From Comamonadaceae bacterium OH2545_COT-014 (GTDB lineage: Bacteria; Pseudomonadota; Gammaproteobacteria; Burkholderiales; Burkholderiaceae_C): 64,000 nucleotides of DNA. Both the position numbers and the translations under genes were made by a program. Each line of letters begins with the position of its first letter. Position 1 is the first letter of the stretch. The stretch is taken from the NCBI GenBank assembly GCA_003859965.1, contig RQYR01000004.1:62001-126000 (forward strand), given 5' to 3'. This document shows positions 30,075-39,002 of this stretch, in pieces. Below the pieces are notes generated by a model that saw only the letters and a program-made list of their open reading frames with translations, was not told the DNA's origin and did not search any database.

Positions 30075-32852
30075 ATGAGTACCCGACATCTCGAATCCTT
30101 GTTTGCCCCCCGTTCCGTGGCCGTCATTGGCGCGTCCAGCCGGCCGGCCAGCGTGGGCAGCACGCTGTGGCGCAACGTGCGGCAGGGCGGCTTTCAGGGG
30201 GCCATTTACCCCGTCAACCCCAAATACAAGGCGCTGGACGGCGTGCCCTGCCATGCCAGCGTGGCCGATTTGCCCGAGGCGCCCGAGCTGGCCGTGATCT
30301 GCACGCCGCCGGCCACCGTGGTCAAACTGGTGCGGCAACTGGCCGCGCGGGGCGCCCGGGCGGTGGTGGTCATCACCGCCGGGCTGAGCCGCAAGGACAA
30401 GCAGGCCATGCTGGAGGCCGCGCGGCCCACGCTGATGCGCATCCTCGGCCCCAATTGCGTGGGCCTGCTGGCGCCGCACGCGGGGCTGAACGCCAGCTTC
30501 GCGCATATCAGCGCGCGGCGTGGCGAAATGGCGTTTGTCTCGCAATCGGGCGCGCTGGTCACGGCCCTGCTCGACTGGGCCGAGGCGCGCGACATCGGCT
30601 TTTCGCACTTTGTTTCGCTGGGCGAGCACGCCGACGTGGACTTTGGCGACATGCTCGACTTTCTGGCCAGCGACCCGCGCACGCGCGCCATCTTGCTCTA
30701 CGTTGAAGCGGTGACGCATGCGCGCAAGTTCATGTCGGCCGCACGCGCGGCGGCGCGCAACAAGCCGGTGATCGTGGTCAAGGCCGGGCGCAGCGCGCAG
30801 GGCCAGAAGGCCGCCGCCTCGCACACCGGCGCGCTGGCCGGGGCCGATGCGGTGTACGACGCGGCCATTGCCCGCGCCGGCATGCTGCGGGTGGACAGCC
30901 TGGACGAGCTGTTTCTGGCCGCCGAGGCGCTGACGCGCTACCGCGCGCCGGTGGGCGAGGTCATGACCATCCTCACCAACGGCGGCGGCGCGGGCGTGAT
31001 GGCCGCCGACGCGGCCGAGCGCTACGGCGTGCCCCTGGCCGAGCTGCCGCCTGCGCTGGTACGCGAGCTGGACCAGGCGCTGCCCGGCAACTGGTCGCGC
31101 GGCAACCCGGTGGACATCATTGGCGACGCGCCGGCCGAACGCTACGTGGCCGCGCTGCAGGCGCTGGCCCGCCACCGGCAAGCCACGGGCACCATCTTGT
31201 TCATTCATGCGCCCACGGCCATCGTACCGTCCGATGACATCGCGCAGGCGCTGGCCCCGGTGATCCGTCCCCCCGCAGGCGCGGCGCTGCCGGTCATCAG
31301 CAGCTGGATGGGCGGGCCGGCCGTGGCCGCGGCCCGGCGCCGCTTCACCCGCGCCGGCATTGCCTGCTACGACATGCCCGAGCAGGCCGTGCACGCCATC
31401 GGCCTGCTGCAAGCCCACGCCCGCAACCAGGCCGAGCTGGCCGAGGCGCCGCCCGCCGTGCAGGTGCAGGGCGGCGCGCCGCCCGACACCGCCGCCGTGC
31501 GCGCCATCGTGCGGCAGGTGCTCGATGGCGGGCGCGAAATGCTCACCGAGCCCGAGGCCAAGGCCGTGTGCGCGGCCTACCGCATCCCGGTGGCGGCCAC
31601 CTCCAGCGTGGGGCCGGACGCCGAAGCCGCCGCCGCCGAGGCCACGCGCATCGGCTACCCGGTGGTGCTCAAAATCCTGTCGGAAGACATTTCGCACAAG
31701 TCCGACGTGGGCGGCGTGGCGCTGGGCCTGGACGACGAGACCGCCGTGCGCGATGCCGCCCGCGCCATGCTGGCGCGCGTGCGGCGGCTGCAGCCCCAGG
31801 CGCGCATCGACGGCTTTACCGTGCAGCAGATGGTGCGCCGCCAGCAGGCGCAAGAGCTGATCGTGGGCGCCAGCATCGACCCGACCTTTGGCCCCGTCAT
31901 CCTGTTCGGCCAGGGCGGCACGGCGGTGGAGGTGACGAAAGACAGCGCCATGGCCCTGCCCCCGCTCAACCCGCCGCTGGCGCGCGCGCTGATCCGGCGC
32001 ACCCGCGTGGCCCGCCTGCTGGCCGGCTACCGCGACGTGCCGCCCGCCGACATGGGCGCCATCGTCGGCGTGCTGCAAGCGGTGTCGCAGCTGCTGGCGG
32101 ACGTGCCGGAAGTGGCCGAGCTGGACATCAACCCCCTGATCGTCAATGCCGAAGGCGCCATCGCGCTGGATGCCCGCGTGCGCGTGAGCCGCGCGCAGCC
32201 AGCCGGCGCCGCCAATTTCGCCATCCGGCCCTATCCGGCCCAGCTCATCGAGGCCGTGCCCTGGGCGGGGGGCGGCGCGGTCACCCTGCGCCCCATCCGC
32301 CCCGAGGACGAAGCGCAGCACCGCGCCTTCATCGACAGCCTGGCGCCGGAAGACATGCGCATGCGCATGTTCCACAGCCGCCGCATGCTCGAGCGCAGCG
32401 AACTGGCGCGGCTGGTGCAGATCGACTACGCGCGCGAGATGGCCTTCATCGCCACCGCGCTGGATGAAAACGGCGTGGAGCGCACCCTGGGCGTGGCCCG
32501 CGCGCTGGCCGACCCCGACAACGCCAGTGCCGAATTCGGCATCATCACCCGCCCCGAATGCAAGGGCAGCGGCCTGGGCAGCCTGCTGATGGAAAAGCTC
32601 ATCGCCTACCAGCGCGCCGCCGGCACCCAGCGCCTGGTGGCGCTGGTGCTGGCCGAAAACGAACGCATGCGCCGCCTGGGCCGCAAGTTCGGCTTTGCCG
32701 AGCTGCCCACGCCTGGCGACGCCAGCACGGTCGAGCTGAGCCTGGCGCTGCAACCGGCGGCGGCCCCGCCCCGGCGCGGCGTGCTGGACGGCCTCCAGAA
32801 AGGGCTGTCGGCCCGGCGCGCCAGAAAACAGGGCCGCCCGCCCCCGCCTTGA
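30075..32852 (+). CDS. Bifunctional ADP-forming acyl-CoA synthetase / GNAT protein lysine acetyltransferase (PatZ-like)
   Basis: The 925-residue protein has the PatZ (YfiQ, Pka) layout: a CoA-binding domain (about 1-135, with [15 protein letters not shown] and [18 protein letters not shown]), succinyl-CoA-synthetase-like domains (about 145-480), an ATP-grasp (about 490-705, [22 protein letters not shown] and [21 protein letters not shown]), and a GNAT domain (about 735-890, with [15 protein letters not shown] and [15 protein letters not shown]). In enterobacteria PatZ acetylates acetyl-CoA synthetase and other enzymes. Whether the ligase half is active here is unknown, since PatZ lost it. Confidence 0.9.
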   Translation: MSTRHLESLFAPRSVAVIGASSRPASVGSTLWRNVRQGGFQGAIYPVNPKYKALDGVPCHASVADLPEAPELAVICTPPATVVKLVRQLAARGARAVVVITAGLSRKDKQAMLEAARPTLMRILGPNCVGLLAPHAGLNASFAHISARRGEMAFVSQSGALVTALLDWAEARDIGFSHFVSLGEHADVDFGDMLDFLASDPRTRAILLYVEAVTHARKFMSAARAAARNKPVIVVKAGRSAQGQKAAASHTGALAGADAVYDAAIARAGMLRVDSLDELFLAAEALTRYRAPVGEVMTILTNGGGAGVMAADAAERYGVPLAELPPALVRELDQALPGNWSRGNPVDIIGDAPAERYVAALQALARHRQATGTILFIHAPTAIVPSDDIAQALAPVIRPPAGAALPVISSWMGGPAVAAARRRFTRAGIACYDMPEQAVHAIGLLQAHARNQAELAEAPPAVQVQGGAPPDTAAVRAIVRQVLDGGREMLTEPEAKAVCAAYRIPVAATSSVGPDAEAAAAEATRIGYPVVLKILSEDISHKSDVGGVALGLDDETAVRDAARAMLARVRRLQPQARIDGFTVQQMVRRQQAQELIVGASIDPTFGPVILFGQGGTAVEVTKDSAMALPPLNPPLARALIRRTRVARLLAGYRDVPPADMGAIVGVLQAVSQLLADVPEVAELDINPLIVNAEGAIALDARVRVSRAQPAGAANFAIRPYPAQLIEAVPWAGGGAVTLRPIRPEDEAQHRAFIDSLAPEDMRMRMFHSRRMLERSELARLVQIDYAREMAFIATALDENGVERTLGVARALADPDNASAEFGIITRPECKGSGLGSLLMEKLIAYQRAAGTQRLVALVLAENERMRRLGRKFGFAELPTPGDASTVELSLALQPAAAPPRRGVLDGLQKGLSARRARKQGRPPPP

Positions 32853-32941
32853 ACCCGACGACCGCGCCCCCAAATGGCGCAGGTTGTATGACGCGGGTTG
32901 CTTTTCATCCCCCCCTTTCCTCCCCTTTCATCACACCACGC

Positions 32942-35038
32942 ATGAGCACGCAAAAACACGCCTTCCAGGCCGAGGTGGCGCAACTGCTACACCTGGTCAC
33001 GCATTCGCTGTATTCCAACCCTGAGATCTTCCTGCGTGAGCTGATCTCCAACGCCTCCGACGCCTGCGACAAGCTGCGCTTCGAGGCGCTGGCCGACCCC
33101 TCGCTCTACGGCGAGCAGCCCGCGCTGGAAGTGCGCATCAGCTTCGACAAAACCGCCCGCACCCTCACGGTGACGGACACCGGCATCGGCATGAGCGAGG
33201 CCGAGGCCGTGCAGCACCTGGGCACCATCGCCAAAAGCGGCACGCGCGACTTCATGGCGCGCCTGTCGGGCGACCAGAAGGCCGACGCCCAACTCATCGG
33301 CCAGTTCGGCGTGGGCTTTTACTCCGGCTTCATCGTGGCCGAGCGGATCACCGTCGAATCGCGCCGCGCCGGCCTGCCGCCCGAAGCCGGCGTGCGCTGG
33401 CAAAGCAGCGGCGCGGGCGACTTCACGGTGGAGCCCATCACCCGCGCCGAGCGCGGCACCAGCGTCACGCTGCATCTGCGCGAGGACGCGCTGGGCTTTG
33501 CCGACGGCTGGCGCCTGAAAGAGCTGATTGGCAAATATTCCGACCACATCGCCCTGCCCATCAAGATGGAAGGCGAGCAATGGCAAGACAGCCCCGAGGA
33601 AGGCCAGCCCGGCCAGATGGTGAAAACCGGCGAGTGGGAAACCGTCAACCAGGCCACCGCCCTGTGGACGCGCCCGCGCAAGGACATCACCGAAGCGCAG
33701 TACCAGGACTTCTACAAACAACTCGCGCACGACTGGGACAACCCGCTCACCTGGAGCCACAACCGCGTGGAAGGCAGCACCGAATACACCCAGTTGCTCT
33801 ACATTCCGCAGCACGCCACGCATGATTTGTGGGACCGCGAGCACAAGGCCGGCATCAAGCTGTACGTGCGCCGCGTGTTCATCATGGACGACGCCGAGCA
33901 GCTCATGCCGCGCTACCTGCGCTTCGTCAAGGGCGTGGTCGATTCGGCCGACCTGCCGCTGAACGTGAGCCGCGAGCTGCTGCAGGAAAGCCGCGATGTC
34001 AAGGCCATTCGCGACGGCAACACGCGCCGCGTGCTGACCATGCTGGAAGAGCTGGCCAAGGCCGATGCCGCCGCCCCCATCCCCGCAGCCGACGGCCCGC
34101 AGGACGGCCCGGCCCCCGGCGGCAAGGTGGACATTGGCACCGGCGACGCCACGCCCGCGCCCGAGCCGACCGAGCGGCCCGCCGATGGCGCGACCGACGT
34201 GGTGGACAAGAACGACGCCCCCACCGCCGCCGGCACGGCCGCCCGGTTCGCTGAAGCCCAGGCCCAAACGCCAGACGCCGGCCGCTACGCGCGCTTCTGG
34301 CGCGCCTTTGGCGCCGTGCTGAAAGAGGGGCTGGGCGAAGACCATGCCCACCGCGAACGCCTGCTCAAGCTGCTGCGCTACGCCTCTACCGCCAGCGAAG
34401 GCGGCGCCAGCGTCTCACTGGCCGACTACAAGGCGCGCATGAAGCCGGGGCAGAAAGCCATCTACTACCTCACCGCCGAAACGCCCGCCGCCGCCCGCAG
34501 CAGCCCGCAGCTTGAAGTGTTCCGCCAGAAGGGCATCGAAGTGCTGCTGATGACCGACCGCGTGGACGAATGGGCCATGAACTTCGTGCACGAATTCGAC
34601 GGCACGCCGATGCAGTCGGTGGCGCGCGGCGCGGTGGATTTGGGCGAGCTGCAGGACGAGGCCGAGAAAAAAGCCGCGGAAGCCGCCAGCGCCGCCGCCG
34701 CGCCGCTGCTGGCCCGGCTGAAAGAAGCGCTCAAGGACAAGGCCGCCGACGTGCGCGCCACCACCCGCCTGGTCGATTCGCCCGCCTGCCTGGTGACCGA
34801 AGGCGGCGGCATGAGCCTGCAACTGGCCCGCATGCTGCGCCAGGCCGGCCAGCAGGCGCCGGAGGTGCGGCCCGTGCTGGAAATCAACCCCGCGCACCCG
34901 CTCGTCAAGCGGCTGGAAGGCGGCGAGCACTTCGAGGCGCTCGCTCACATCCTGTTCGACCAGGCGCTGCTGGCCGAAGGCGGCCTGCCCGAAGACCCCG
35001 CCGCTTATGTGCAGGGGGTCAACGCGCTGCTGGCCTGA
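32942..35038 (+). CDS. htpG: Chaperone HtpG (Hsp90) with middle-domain insertion
   Basis: The 698-residue Hsp90 chaperone has the N-terminal ATPase ([33 protein letters not shown]) and the middle and C-terminal domains ([21 protein letters not shown]). The odd part is an insertion of about 74 residues (about 374-447) rich in Ala, Pro, Gly and Asp, between MLEELAK and [10 protein letters not shown], where E. coli HtpG (624 residues) goes straight on. It has few hydrophobic residues and looks disordered. The start MSTQKHAFQ is well conserved; the longer frame extends antisense into PatZ. Confidence 0.96.
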   Translation: MSTQKHAFQAEVAQLLHLVTHSLYSNPEIFLRELISNASDACDKLRFEALADPSLYGEQPALEVRISFDKTARTLTVTDTGIGMSEAEAVQHLGTIAKSGTRDFMARLSGDQKADAQLIGQFGVGFYSGFIVAERITVESRRAGLPPEAGVRWQSSGAGDFTVEPITRAERGTSVTLHLREDALGFADGWRLKELIGKYSDHIALPIKMEGEQWQDSPEEGQPGQMVKTGEWETVNQATALWTRPRKDITEAQYQDFYKQLAHDWDNPLTWSHNRVEGSTEYTQLLYIPQHATHDLWDREHKAGIKLYVRRVFIMDDAEQLMPRYLRFVKGVVDSADLPLNVSRELLQESRDVKAIRDGNTRRVLTMLEELAKADAAAPIPAADGPQDGPAPGGKVDIGTGDATPAPEPTERPADGATDVVDKNDAPTAAGTAARFAEAQAQTPDAGRYARFWRAFGAVLKEGLGEDHAHRERLLKLLRYASTASEGGASVSLADYKARMKPGQKAIYYLTAETPAAARSSPQLEVFRQKGIEVLLMTDRVDEWAMNFVHEFDGTPMQSVARGAVDLGELQDEAEKKAAEAASAAAAPLLARLKEALKDKAADVRATTRLVDSPACLVTEGGGMSLQLARMLRQAGQQAPEVRPVLEINPAHPLVKRLEGGEHFEALAHILFDQALLAEGGLPEDPAAYVQGVNALLA

Positions 35039-35061
35039 CGACCGGCGGTCCTGCCTGTTCT

Positions 35062-35102
35062 AAGCGCCTGCGGCTTTGCCATGAAGCCCAGGCGCTTTTT
35101 CA
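35062..35102 (+). terminator. Rho-independent terminator after htpG
   Basis: AAGCGCCTG...CAGGCGCTT form a long stem (with GGCTT/AAGCC continuing it and a small loop), followed by TTTTT. It lies 23 bp after the htpG stop and separates htpG from the next operon. Confidence 0.85.
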
Positions 35103-35174
35103 TGCCCGTCCCGCGCGCTTTTCCTGAAGGCCGGTGCGTCAAAAGCTGTTCAAAAAAATTTCAAATTTTTTTTC

Positions 35175-35199
35175 GTAACCCGTGTCAGGTTTTGCCGCC
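35175..35199 (+). promoter_or_regulatory. Candidate ECF-type promoter of the metallophore operon
   Basis: GTAACC at 35175-35180 matches the -35 element described for the SigF ECF sigma factor of Caulobacter, which controls related bufferin operons. About 15 bases on there is only CGCC at 35196-35199, a weak -10 candidate. The site is 90 bp before the precursor gene, which is followed by its own ECF sigma gene. This is an inference from motif memory. Confidence 0.35.
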
Positions 35200-35271
35200 T
35201 GGCCCGACATGGCTGGTGTGCGGCGTGTTTGCCGCATGCTTTTTTCAATTTTTTTGATCTGGAGAACCCTC

Positions 35272-35553
35272 ATGAGCCAACTGAAAAACATCGCCGCCCT
35301 GGCTGCTTCGCTGATTGCCGCTTCCGCCTTCACCACTGCCCACGCGGCTGAGCAAAAGTGCGGCGCCGGCACCTGCGGCAAGAAGGAAAGCGCGGCCCCC
35401 GCCAAGGGCGCCAAGGAAGCCGCTTGCTCCAAGAAAGAAGCCGGCTGCGGCAAGAAAGAGGCTTCTTGCTCCAAGAAAGAAGGCAAGGAGGCCGCTTGCT
35501 CCAAGAAGGAAGCTGGCTGCTCCAAGAAAGAAGCGGCCTGCTCCAAGAAGTAA
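35272..35553 (+). CDS. hvfA: HvfA/bufferin-like RiPP metallophore precursor peptide
   Basis: The 93-residue protein has a Sec signal peptide (1-25, ending AHA). Eight cysteines follow: C30 and C35 in KCGAGTCGKK, then C52, C59, C66, C76, C83 and C90. The last six sit in a repeating A-[AGS]-C-[SG]-K-K-E unit, with a 7-residue period broken once by a GKE insert. Known HvfA and bufferin cores use EGKCG-like repeats that the MNIO enzyme turns into thiooxazole or oxazolone/thioamide groups binding copper. Here the core differs, but the placement before DUF692 and DUF2063 genes fits. GGAG precedes the ATG. Confidence 0.75.
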   Translation: MSQLKNIAALAASLIAASAFTTAHAAEQKCGAGTCGKKESAAPAKGAKEAACSKKEAGCGKKEASCSKKEGKEAACSKKEAGCSKKEAACSKK

Positions 35554-35602
35554 TCGCCTCATCGCATCACCACGCACGCAAGTCACACAGGCAGGAATCA
35601 CC

Positions 35603-36460
35603 ATGATCGGACTGGGCTACCGGCGCGAAATGCGCGATTGGGACGTTGCCGCCCTGAACGCCGACTTTTTTGAAGTGGCGCCGGAGAACTGGCTGCGCCG
35701 CTCGCGCGAGCCGCTGCACCAATTGCTGGCGCTGGGCCGGCCCGTGTTCCTGCATGGCGTGTCGCTCAACCTGGGCGGCACTTCGGAGATTTCTGCCGAC
35801 TTCGTGCGTGGCGTGCGCGACTTGCTGGCCGAACTGGGCACCGACCGCTATTCCGACCACCTGGCCGCCAGCGGCGACGCGCACCAGCTCTACGACCTGT
35901 TTCCCATCCCCTTCACACTGGGCGAGGCGCGCCGCGTGGCCGAGCGCATCAGCCGCGTGCAAGACCTGCTGGGCCAGCGCATGGCCATCGAAAACAGCAG
36001 TTGGTACACCAACGTGGGCGAGATGAGCGAGCCGGAATTTCTGATGGAAGTGGTACGCCGCGCCGACTGCCGCATCCTGCTCGATCTGAACAACATCGAC
36101 GTCAACAACAAGAACCACGGCGGCCCCGACCTGGATGCCTACGTGGCGCAGGTGGACCTCTCGCGCGTGAGCTACATGCACGTGGCCGGGCACGAGTTCG
36201 ACGAACGCTTTGGCATGCACGTGGACACGCACAGCCAGCCCGTGGAGCCGCATACCGCGCGCAAGGCGCGCGCGCTGCACGCCGCGCACGGCCTGCCCAT
36301 CCTGCTGGAGTGGGACAACGACATCCCCGACGCCGCCACGCTCAACCGCGAGCTGGCCAGCCTGCGCCAGCCGCTGCCGGCGGCCGCTCCTCTCACGGCG
36401 GCTACCGCTGGCGTGCCCCGCAGCGACCCCGCCCGCCGCCGCGCCAAGGAGCTGGCATGA
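35603..36460 (+). CDS. hvfB: DUF692 multinuclear iron oxidase (MNIO), HvfB/BufB-like RiPP maturase
   Basis: The 285-residue protein has a TIM-barrel pattern and the DUF692 metal ligands: H51 (FLHGVS), H86 (SDH), E130 (AIENSSW), D161 and N164 (DLNNID), H193 and H197 (MHVAGH), D208 and H210 (DTH), and E236 (LLEWDND). MNIO enzymes use two or three irons and O2 to modify Cys in precursor peptides (MbnB, HvfB, BufB). It sits 50 bp after the Cys-rich precursor, overlaps the DUF2063 gene by 4 bp (ATGA), and has a weak AGGA ribosome site. The maturation role is inferred. Confidence 0.9.
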   Translation: MIGLGYRREMRDWDVAALNADFFEVAPENWLRRSREPLHQLLALGRPVFLHGVSLNLGGTSEISADFVRGVRDLLAELGTDRYSDHLAASGDAHQLYDLFPIPFTLGEARRVAERISRVQDLLGQRMAIENSSWYTNVGEMSEPEFLMEVVRRADCRILLDLNNIDVNNKNHGGPDLDAYVAQVDLSRVSYMHVAGHEFDERFGMHVDTHSQPVEPHTARKARALHAAHGLPILLEWDNDIPDAATLNRELASLRQPLPAAAPLTAATAGVPRSDPARRRAKELA

Positions 36461-36789
36461 ACGCCGCCGCCACCCTGCCGCTGCCGCCCCAGGCCCAACA
36501 AAACCAGACCGAAGCCAGCACCGCCGCCTTCTACGACTACGTGCGCGGCCGCACGGACACCGTGCCGCCCGGCTACACCGAAGCGGGCCTGCGCGTGTAC
36601 CGCTACCTCGTCTATCTGGGCGCCAGCCAGATGATCGAAGCCCACCACCCCGCGCTGCGCGAGCAACTGGGCGAGCAGGATTGGCGCACCCTGATCGAAG
36701 CCTTCGTGCGCGACTCACGCTGGCAATCGAATTTTTATGAAGACCTCAACGATGCATTCACCGACTTTCTCGCCCGCGCCAGCCAGTGA
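36457..36789 (+). CDS. hvfC: Short DUF2063/HvfC-like RiPP recognition partner
   Basis: The 110-residue protein shows the DUF2063 helical pattern, AFYDYVRGRTD, GLRVYRYLVYLGASQMIEAHHPALREQLGEQDWRTLIEAFVRDS and NFYEDLNDAFTDFLARAS in pieces. In MNIO systems such proteins (MbnC, HvfC, BufC) bind the leader peptide and hold the precursor to the oxidase. This one holds only the N-terminal domain; many partners are about twice as long. Overlaps with the upstream gene (ATGA) and with the DoxX gene downstream indicate coupled translation. Confidence 0.75.
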   Translation: MNAAATLPLPPQAQQNQTEASTAAFYDYVRGRTDTVPPGYTEAGLRVYRYLVYLGASQMIEAHHPALREQLGEQDWRTLIEAFVRDSRWQSNFYEDLNDAFTDFLARASQ

Positions 36790-37279
36790 GGCCACAGCCT
36801 GCCAGGGCTGCGCTGTGCTCGGCGGCCTGCGCCGCCTGCTGCAAGACGCCGGCCTGCTGGGCCTGCGCCTGTGGGCCGGGCAGGAATTCATCCGTGCCGG
36901 GCTGACCAAGCTGCAAGGCAGCGGCGGCGCGCCCGAGTGGTTTGCCGGGCTGGACTTTCCCTTTCCCAACAGCCTGCTCAGCGCCGACTTCAACTGGCTG
37001 GCCGCCGGCTGGGGCGAGCTGCTGCTGGGCGCGGCCCTGGCGCTGGGCCTGGGCAGCCGCCTGGCCGCGCTGGGCCTGCTCTACATCACCTGGGTGGCCG
37101 TGTACACCGTGCATTTCGATCTGGGCTGGGCGGGCTGGAACCAGATCGACACCGACGAAGGTCAGGGCTTCAAAGTGCCGCTGATGCTGGGCCTGATGCT
37201 GTTTGCCGTACTCACCCAGGGCGGCGGGCGCTGGTCGCTCGACCGGCTGCTGCTGCGCCGCCGCTGCCAAGGCGCCTAG
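36737..37279 (+). CDS. hvfX: DoxX family membrane protein (HvfX-like)
   Basis: The 180-residue protein carries GLRLWAGQEFIRAGLTKL and four hydrophobic segments in a DoxX pattern, with an acidic loop (DTDEGQGFKVPLM). DoxX proteins accompany the metallophore operons described in Haemophilus and related bacteria, where they are thought to bind or export copper. It overlaps the DUF2063 gene by 53 bp from the ATG at 36737, or by 38 bp from the ATG at 36752, so the frame is entered from inside the upstream gene. There is a CQGC motif before the first membrane segment. Confidence 0.75.
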   Translation: MKTSTMHSPTFSPAPASEATACQGCAVLGGLRRLLQDAGLLGLRLWAGQEFIRAGLTKLQGSGGAPEWFAGLDFPFPNSLLSADFNWLAAGWGELLLGAALALGLGSRLAALGLLYITWVAVYTVHFDLGWAGWNQIDTDEGQGFKVPLMLGLMLFAVLTQGGGRWSLDRLLLRRRCQGA

Positions 37280-37322
37280 GGCCTGGCCCCGACCCGTGCA
37301 GCGGGCGACATAATGCGCGGCC

Positions 37323-37928
37323 ATGACCCAGCCGTCCTCTCCCGCCATCGACGCGGCGGCGCTGGCCGACGCCTGGCGCCAGCCCATGCTGCGCTTTGCC
37401 CTGCTGCATCTGCAACCGCCTGAAGAAGCCGAGGACGCCGTGCAAGACGCCCTGCTCGCCCTGCTCAACGCCCAGCCCGCCGCCCTCACGCAGGGCGATC
37501 CCCGGCACTACCTGTTCGGCATCCTCAAGCACAAGATCACCGACCGCCTGCGCGCCAAGTACCGCCCCGAAGTGGGCTACCAGGAAGCCTTCGAGGACGA
37601 GCTGGACAACGTGCTGTTCGACGCGCGCGGCCACTGGCAACCCGGCGTGGCCCCTGCCCCCTGGAGCAGCCCCGAAGGCGCACTGCAAAACAGCCAGTTC
37701 TTCGCCATCGTCGATCTGTGCGTGCACAAGCTGCCGCCCAAGGTAGCGCGCGTGTTCAGCATGAAAGAGCTGCTGGAATGCGACAGCGCCGAGGTGTGCG
37801 ACACCCTGGGGCTGACCAAGACCGACTATTGGCAATGCATGAGCCGTGCGCGCAAGCAGCTGCAAATCTGCCTGCACCAGCACTGGTTCGGCACACAGAA
37901 CCCTGGCGCACGGGAGCGCGCGGCATGA
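37323..37928 (+). CDS. ECF sigma factor
   Basis: The 201-residue protein has the sigma-70 region 2 pattern: MLRFALLHLQPPEEAEDAVQDALLAL and LFGILKHKITDRLRAKYRPE. It is followed by region 4: KLPPKVARVFSMKELLECDSAEVCDTLGLTKTDYWQCMSRARKQLQ, in pieces. The promoter is unknown. It is the fifth gene of the metallophore set, 43 bp after the DoxX gene, and overlaps the zinc-finger gene by 4 bp. Such sigma factors often act on the operon that encodes them, here perhaps in response to copper or envelope stress. Confidence 0.88.
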   Translation: MTQPSSPAIDAAALADAWRQPMLRFALLHLQPPEEAEDAVQDALLALLNAQPAALTQGDPRHYLFGILKHKITDRLRAKYRPEVGYQEAFEDELDNVLFDARGHWQPGVAPAPWSSPEGALQNSQFFAIVDLCVHKLPPKVARVFSMKELLECDSAEVCDTLGLTKTDYWQCMSRARKQLQICLHQHWFGTQNPGARERAA

Positions 37929-38176
37929 ACTGCCAGCAATACCTGTTCAAGCTCACCTCGGGGCAGCTGCAGGATGCCCCGGCCAGCGAACGCATGCAGG
38001 CCGCGCTGCACCGCCTCGTGTGCCGCCACTGCCGCGACTTCACGCACAACGACGCCATGCTGGACCAGGCGCTGGGCGCCTGGCGCGCCCGCCTGCAAGA
38101 AGCGCCGCCCGCTGCGCCACCCGATGGGGACGCCGCGCCACCGGCGGCGTCGCCACGCAGCTCGGCCTCGCCCTAG
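37925..38176 (+). CDS. Small zf-HC2-like protein, probable anti-sigma factor
   Basis: The 83-residue protein starts MNCQQYLFKLTSGQLQDA. It contains H29, C33 and C36 in HRLVCRHC, the H-x3-C-x2-C pattern of zinc-binding anti-sigma domains (zf-HC2). The C-terminal 25 residues are Pro/Ala/Ser-rich. It has no membrane segment, so it would be a soluble anti-sigma factor, probably of the redox- or metal-responsive kind. The overlap with the ECF sigma gene supports the pairing. The stop codon merges into repeat family 1, copy 3. Confidence 0.72.
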   Translation: MNCQQYLFKLTSGQLQDAPASERMQAALHRLVCRHCRDFTHNDAMLDQALGAWRARLQEAPPAAPPDGDAAPPAASPRSSASP

Positions 38177-38349
38177 AACTTGTTCAACATCCCCGCGCGG
38201 CGGGCCATCCAACGGATGGGGGCGGTCTGCTTCCGTGGGGCCAAGCCTCGCCCTGGCACGGGCCACGGCAAGCTCGGTGCGTGGTGGCGCCTTGCATCCC
38301 ATCCCCAGCCGCTTTTGCCCCCTGTCACGCAGGGATGTTGAACAGGCTC
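38176..38349. repeat. Long imperfect hairpin repeat, family 1, copy 3
   Basis: The outer arms are GAACTTGTTCAACATCCC and GGGATGTTGAACAGGCTC, pairing except for two positions. Bases differ from copies 1 and 2 on both arms so that most pairs persist. It begins on the last base of the anti-sigma stop codon and so would form the 3' end of the metallophore mRNA. Internally it has a weaker central hairpin. Confidence 0.75.
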
Positions 38350-38414
38350 TTACGGCGCTACCCATGCAGTCACCCGGCAACGGGGCGGCGGCTGCGCTAC
38401 AGTCGCGGCGCCTC

Positions 38415-38828
38415 ATGAAACCCCCGATCCGCCCCGTTCCCAACCCGGCCCGCGTGCAGTGGCGTCGCCGCATGGCCATGCTGCTGTGGCGCGCCCTGGC
38501 TGTGGTCAGCCTGATACTGGCCGCAGCGGGCATGGCGTTGCCGGTGCTGCCCACCGTGCCCTTTGTGCTGCTGGCCGCCTGGGCGGCAGGCAAGGGCTGG
38601 CCACGGCTGGAGCAGTGGATGCTGGCCCACCCGCTGTTTGGCGCGCACATCCGCCGCTGGCGTGAACGCGGCGTGGTGCCGCGCCGGGCCAAATGGCTGG
38701 CCACGATCATGATGAGCATCAGTGCCACCGGGCTTCAGTTCATGCCCTTGCCGCTCTGGCTGCGCCTGGGCGTGCCGGCCGTCATGCTGGCGGTCGCCAT
38801 TTGGCTGTGGCAGCGCCCCGAGGACTAA
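38415..38828 (+). CDS. YbaN/DUF454 family membrane protein
   Basis: The 137-residue inner membrane protein has WRALAVVSLILAAAGMALPVLPTVPFVLLAAWAAGKG, the conserved first block of the DUF454 family, then HPLFGAHIRRWRERGVV and a final hydrophobic pair. Three membrane segments are visible (about 27-60, 96-112 and 116-132). The function is unknown. The ATG at 38415 was chosen because it matches the family length and lies after the repeat. Confidence 0.85.
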   Translation: MKPPIRPVPNPARVQWRRRMAMLLWRALAVVSLILAAAGMALPVLPTVPFVLLAAWAAGKGWPRLEQWMLAHPLFGAHIRRWRERGVVPRRAKWLATIMMSISATGLQFMPLPLWLRLGVPAVMLAVAIWLWQRPED

Positions 38829-38850
38829 AGCGCATCGCGTCAGTGCGTAC

Positions 38851-38914
38851 CAATAAAGGCCAGTAGGTATTTGAGGCCGTAGATACGCCCTGAAGTGCTA
38901 TATTTTTGATAATT
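38851..38914 (-). repeat. Short AT-rich hairpin repeat, family 2 copy
   Basis: On the minus strand, GAATTATCAAAAATATAGC, then GGGCGTatctACGGCC and TCAAATACC, fit the family. It separates the DUF454 gene and the MerR gene. Confidence 0.65.
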
Positions 38915-39002
38915 CATGACGGGGCTGCGCGGCCCGGCTTGCGTTGACACCCGCCACGGCCGCTCGGTACGATGGATGCGTCCATTGCCCTCTGGTTCGC
39001 TC

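Noticed and set aside
29412-32873. Large minus-strand frame of 1153 codons antisense to the PatZ-like gene
   Set aside because: It is Gly/Ala/His/Arg-rich low-complexity sequence, typical of shadow frames in high-GC DNA. The plus-strand PatZ-like frame has full family support.
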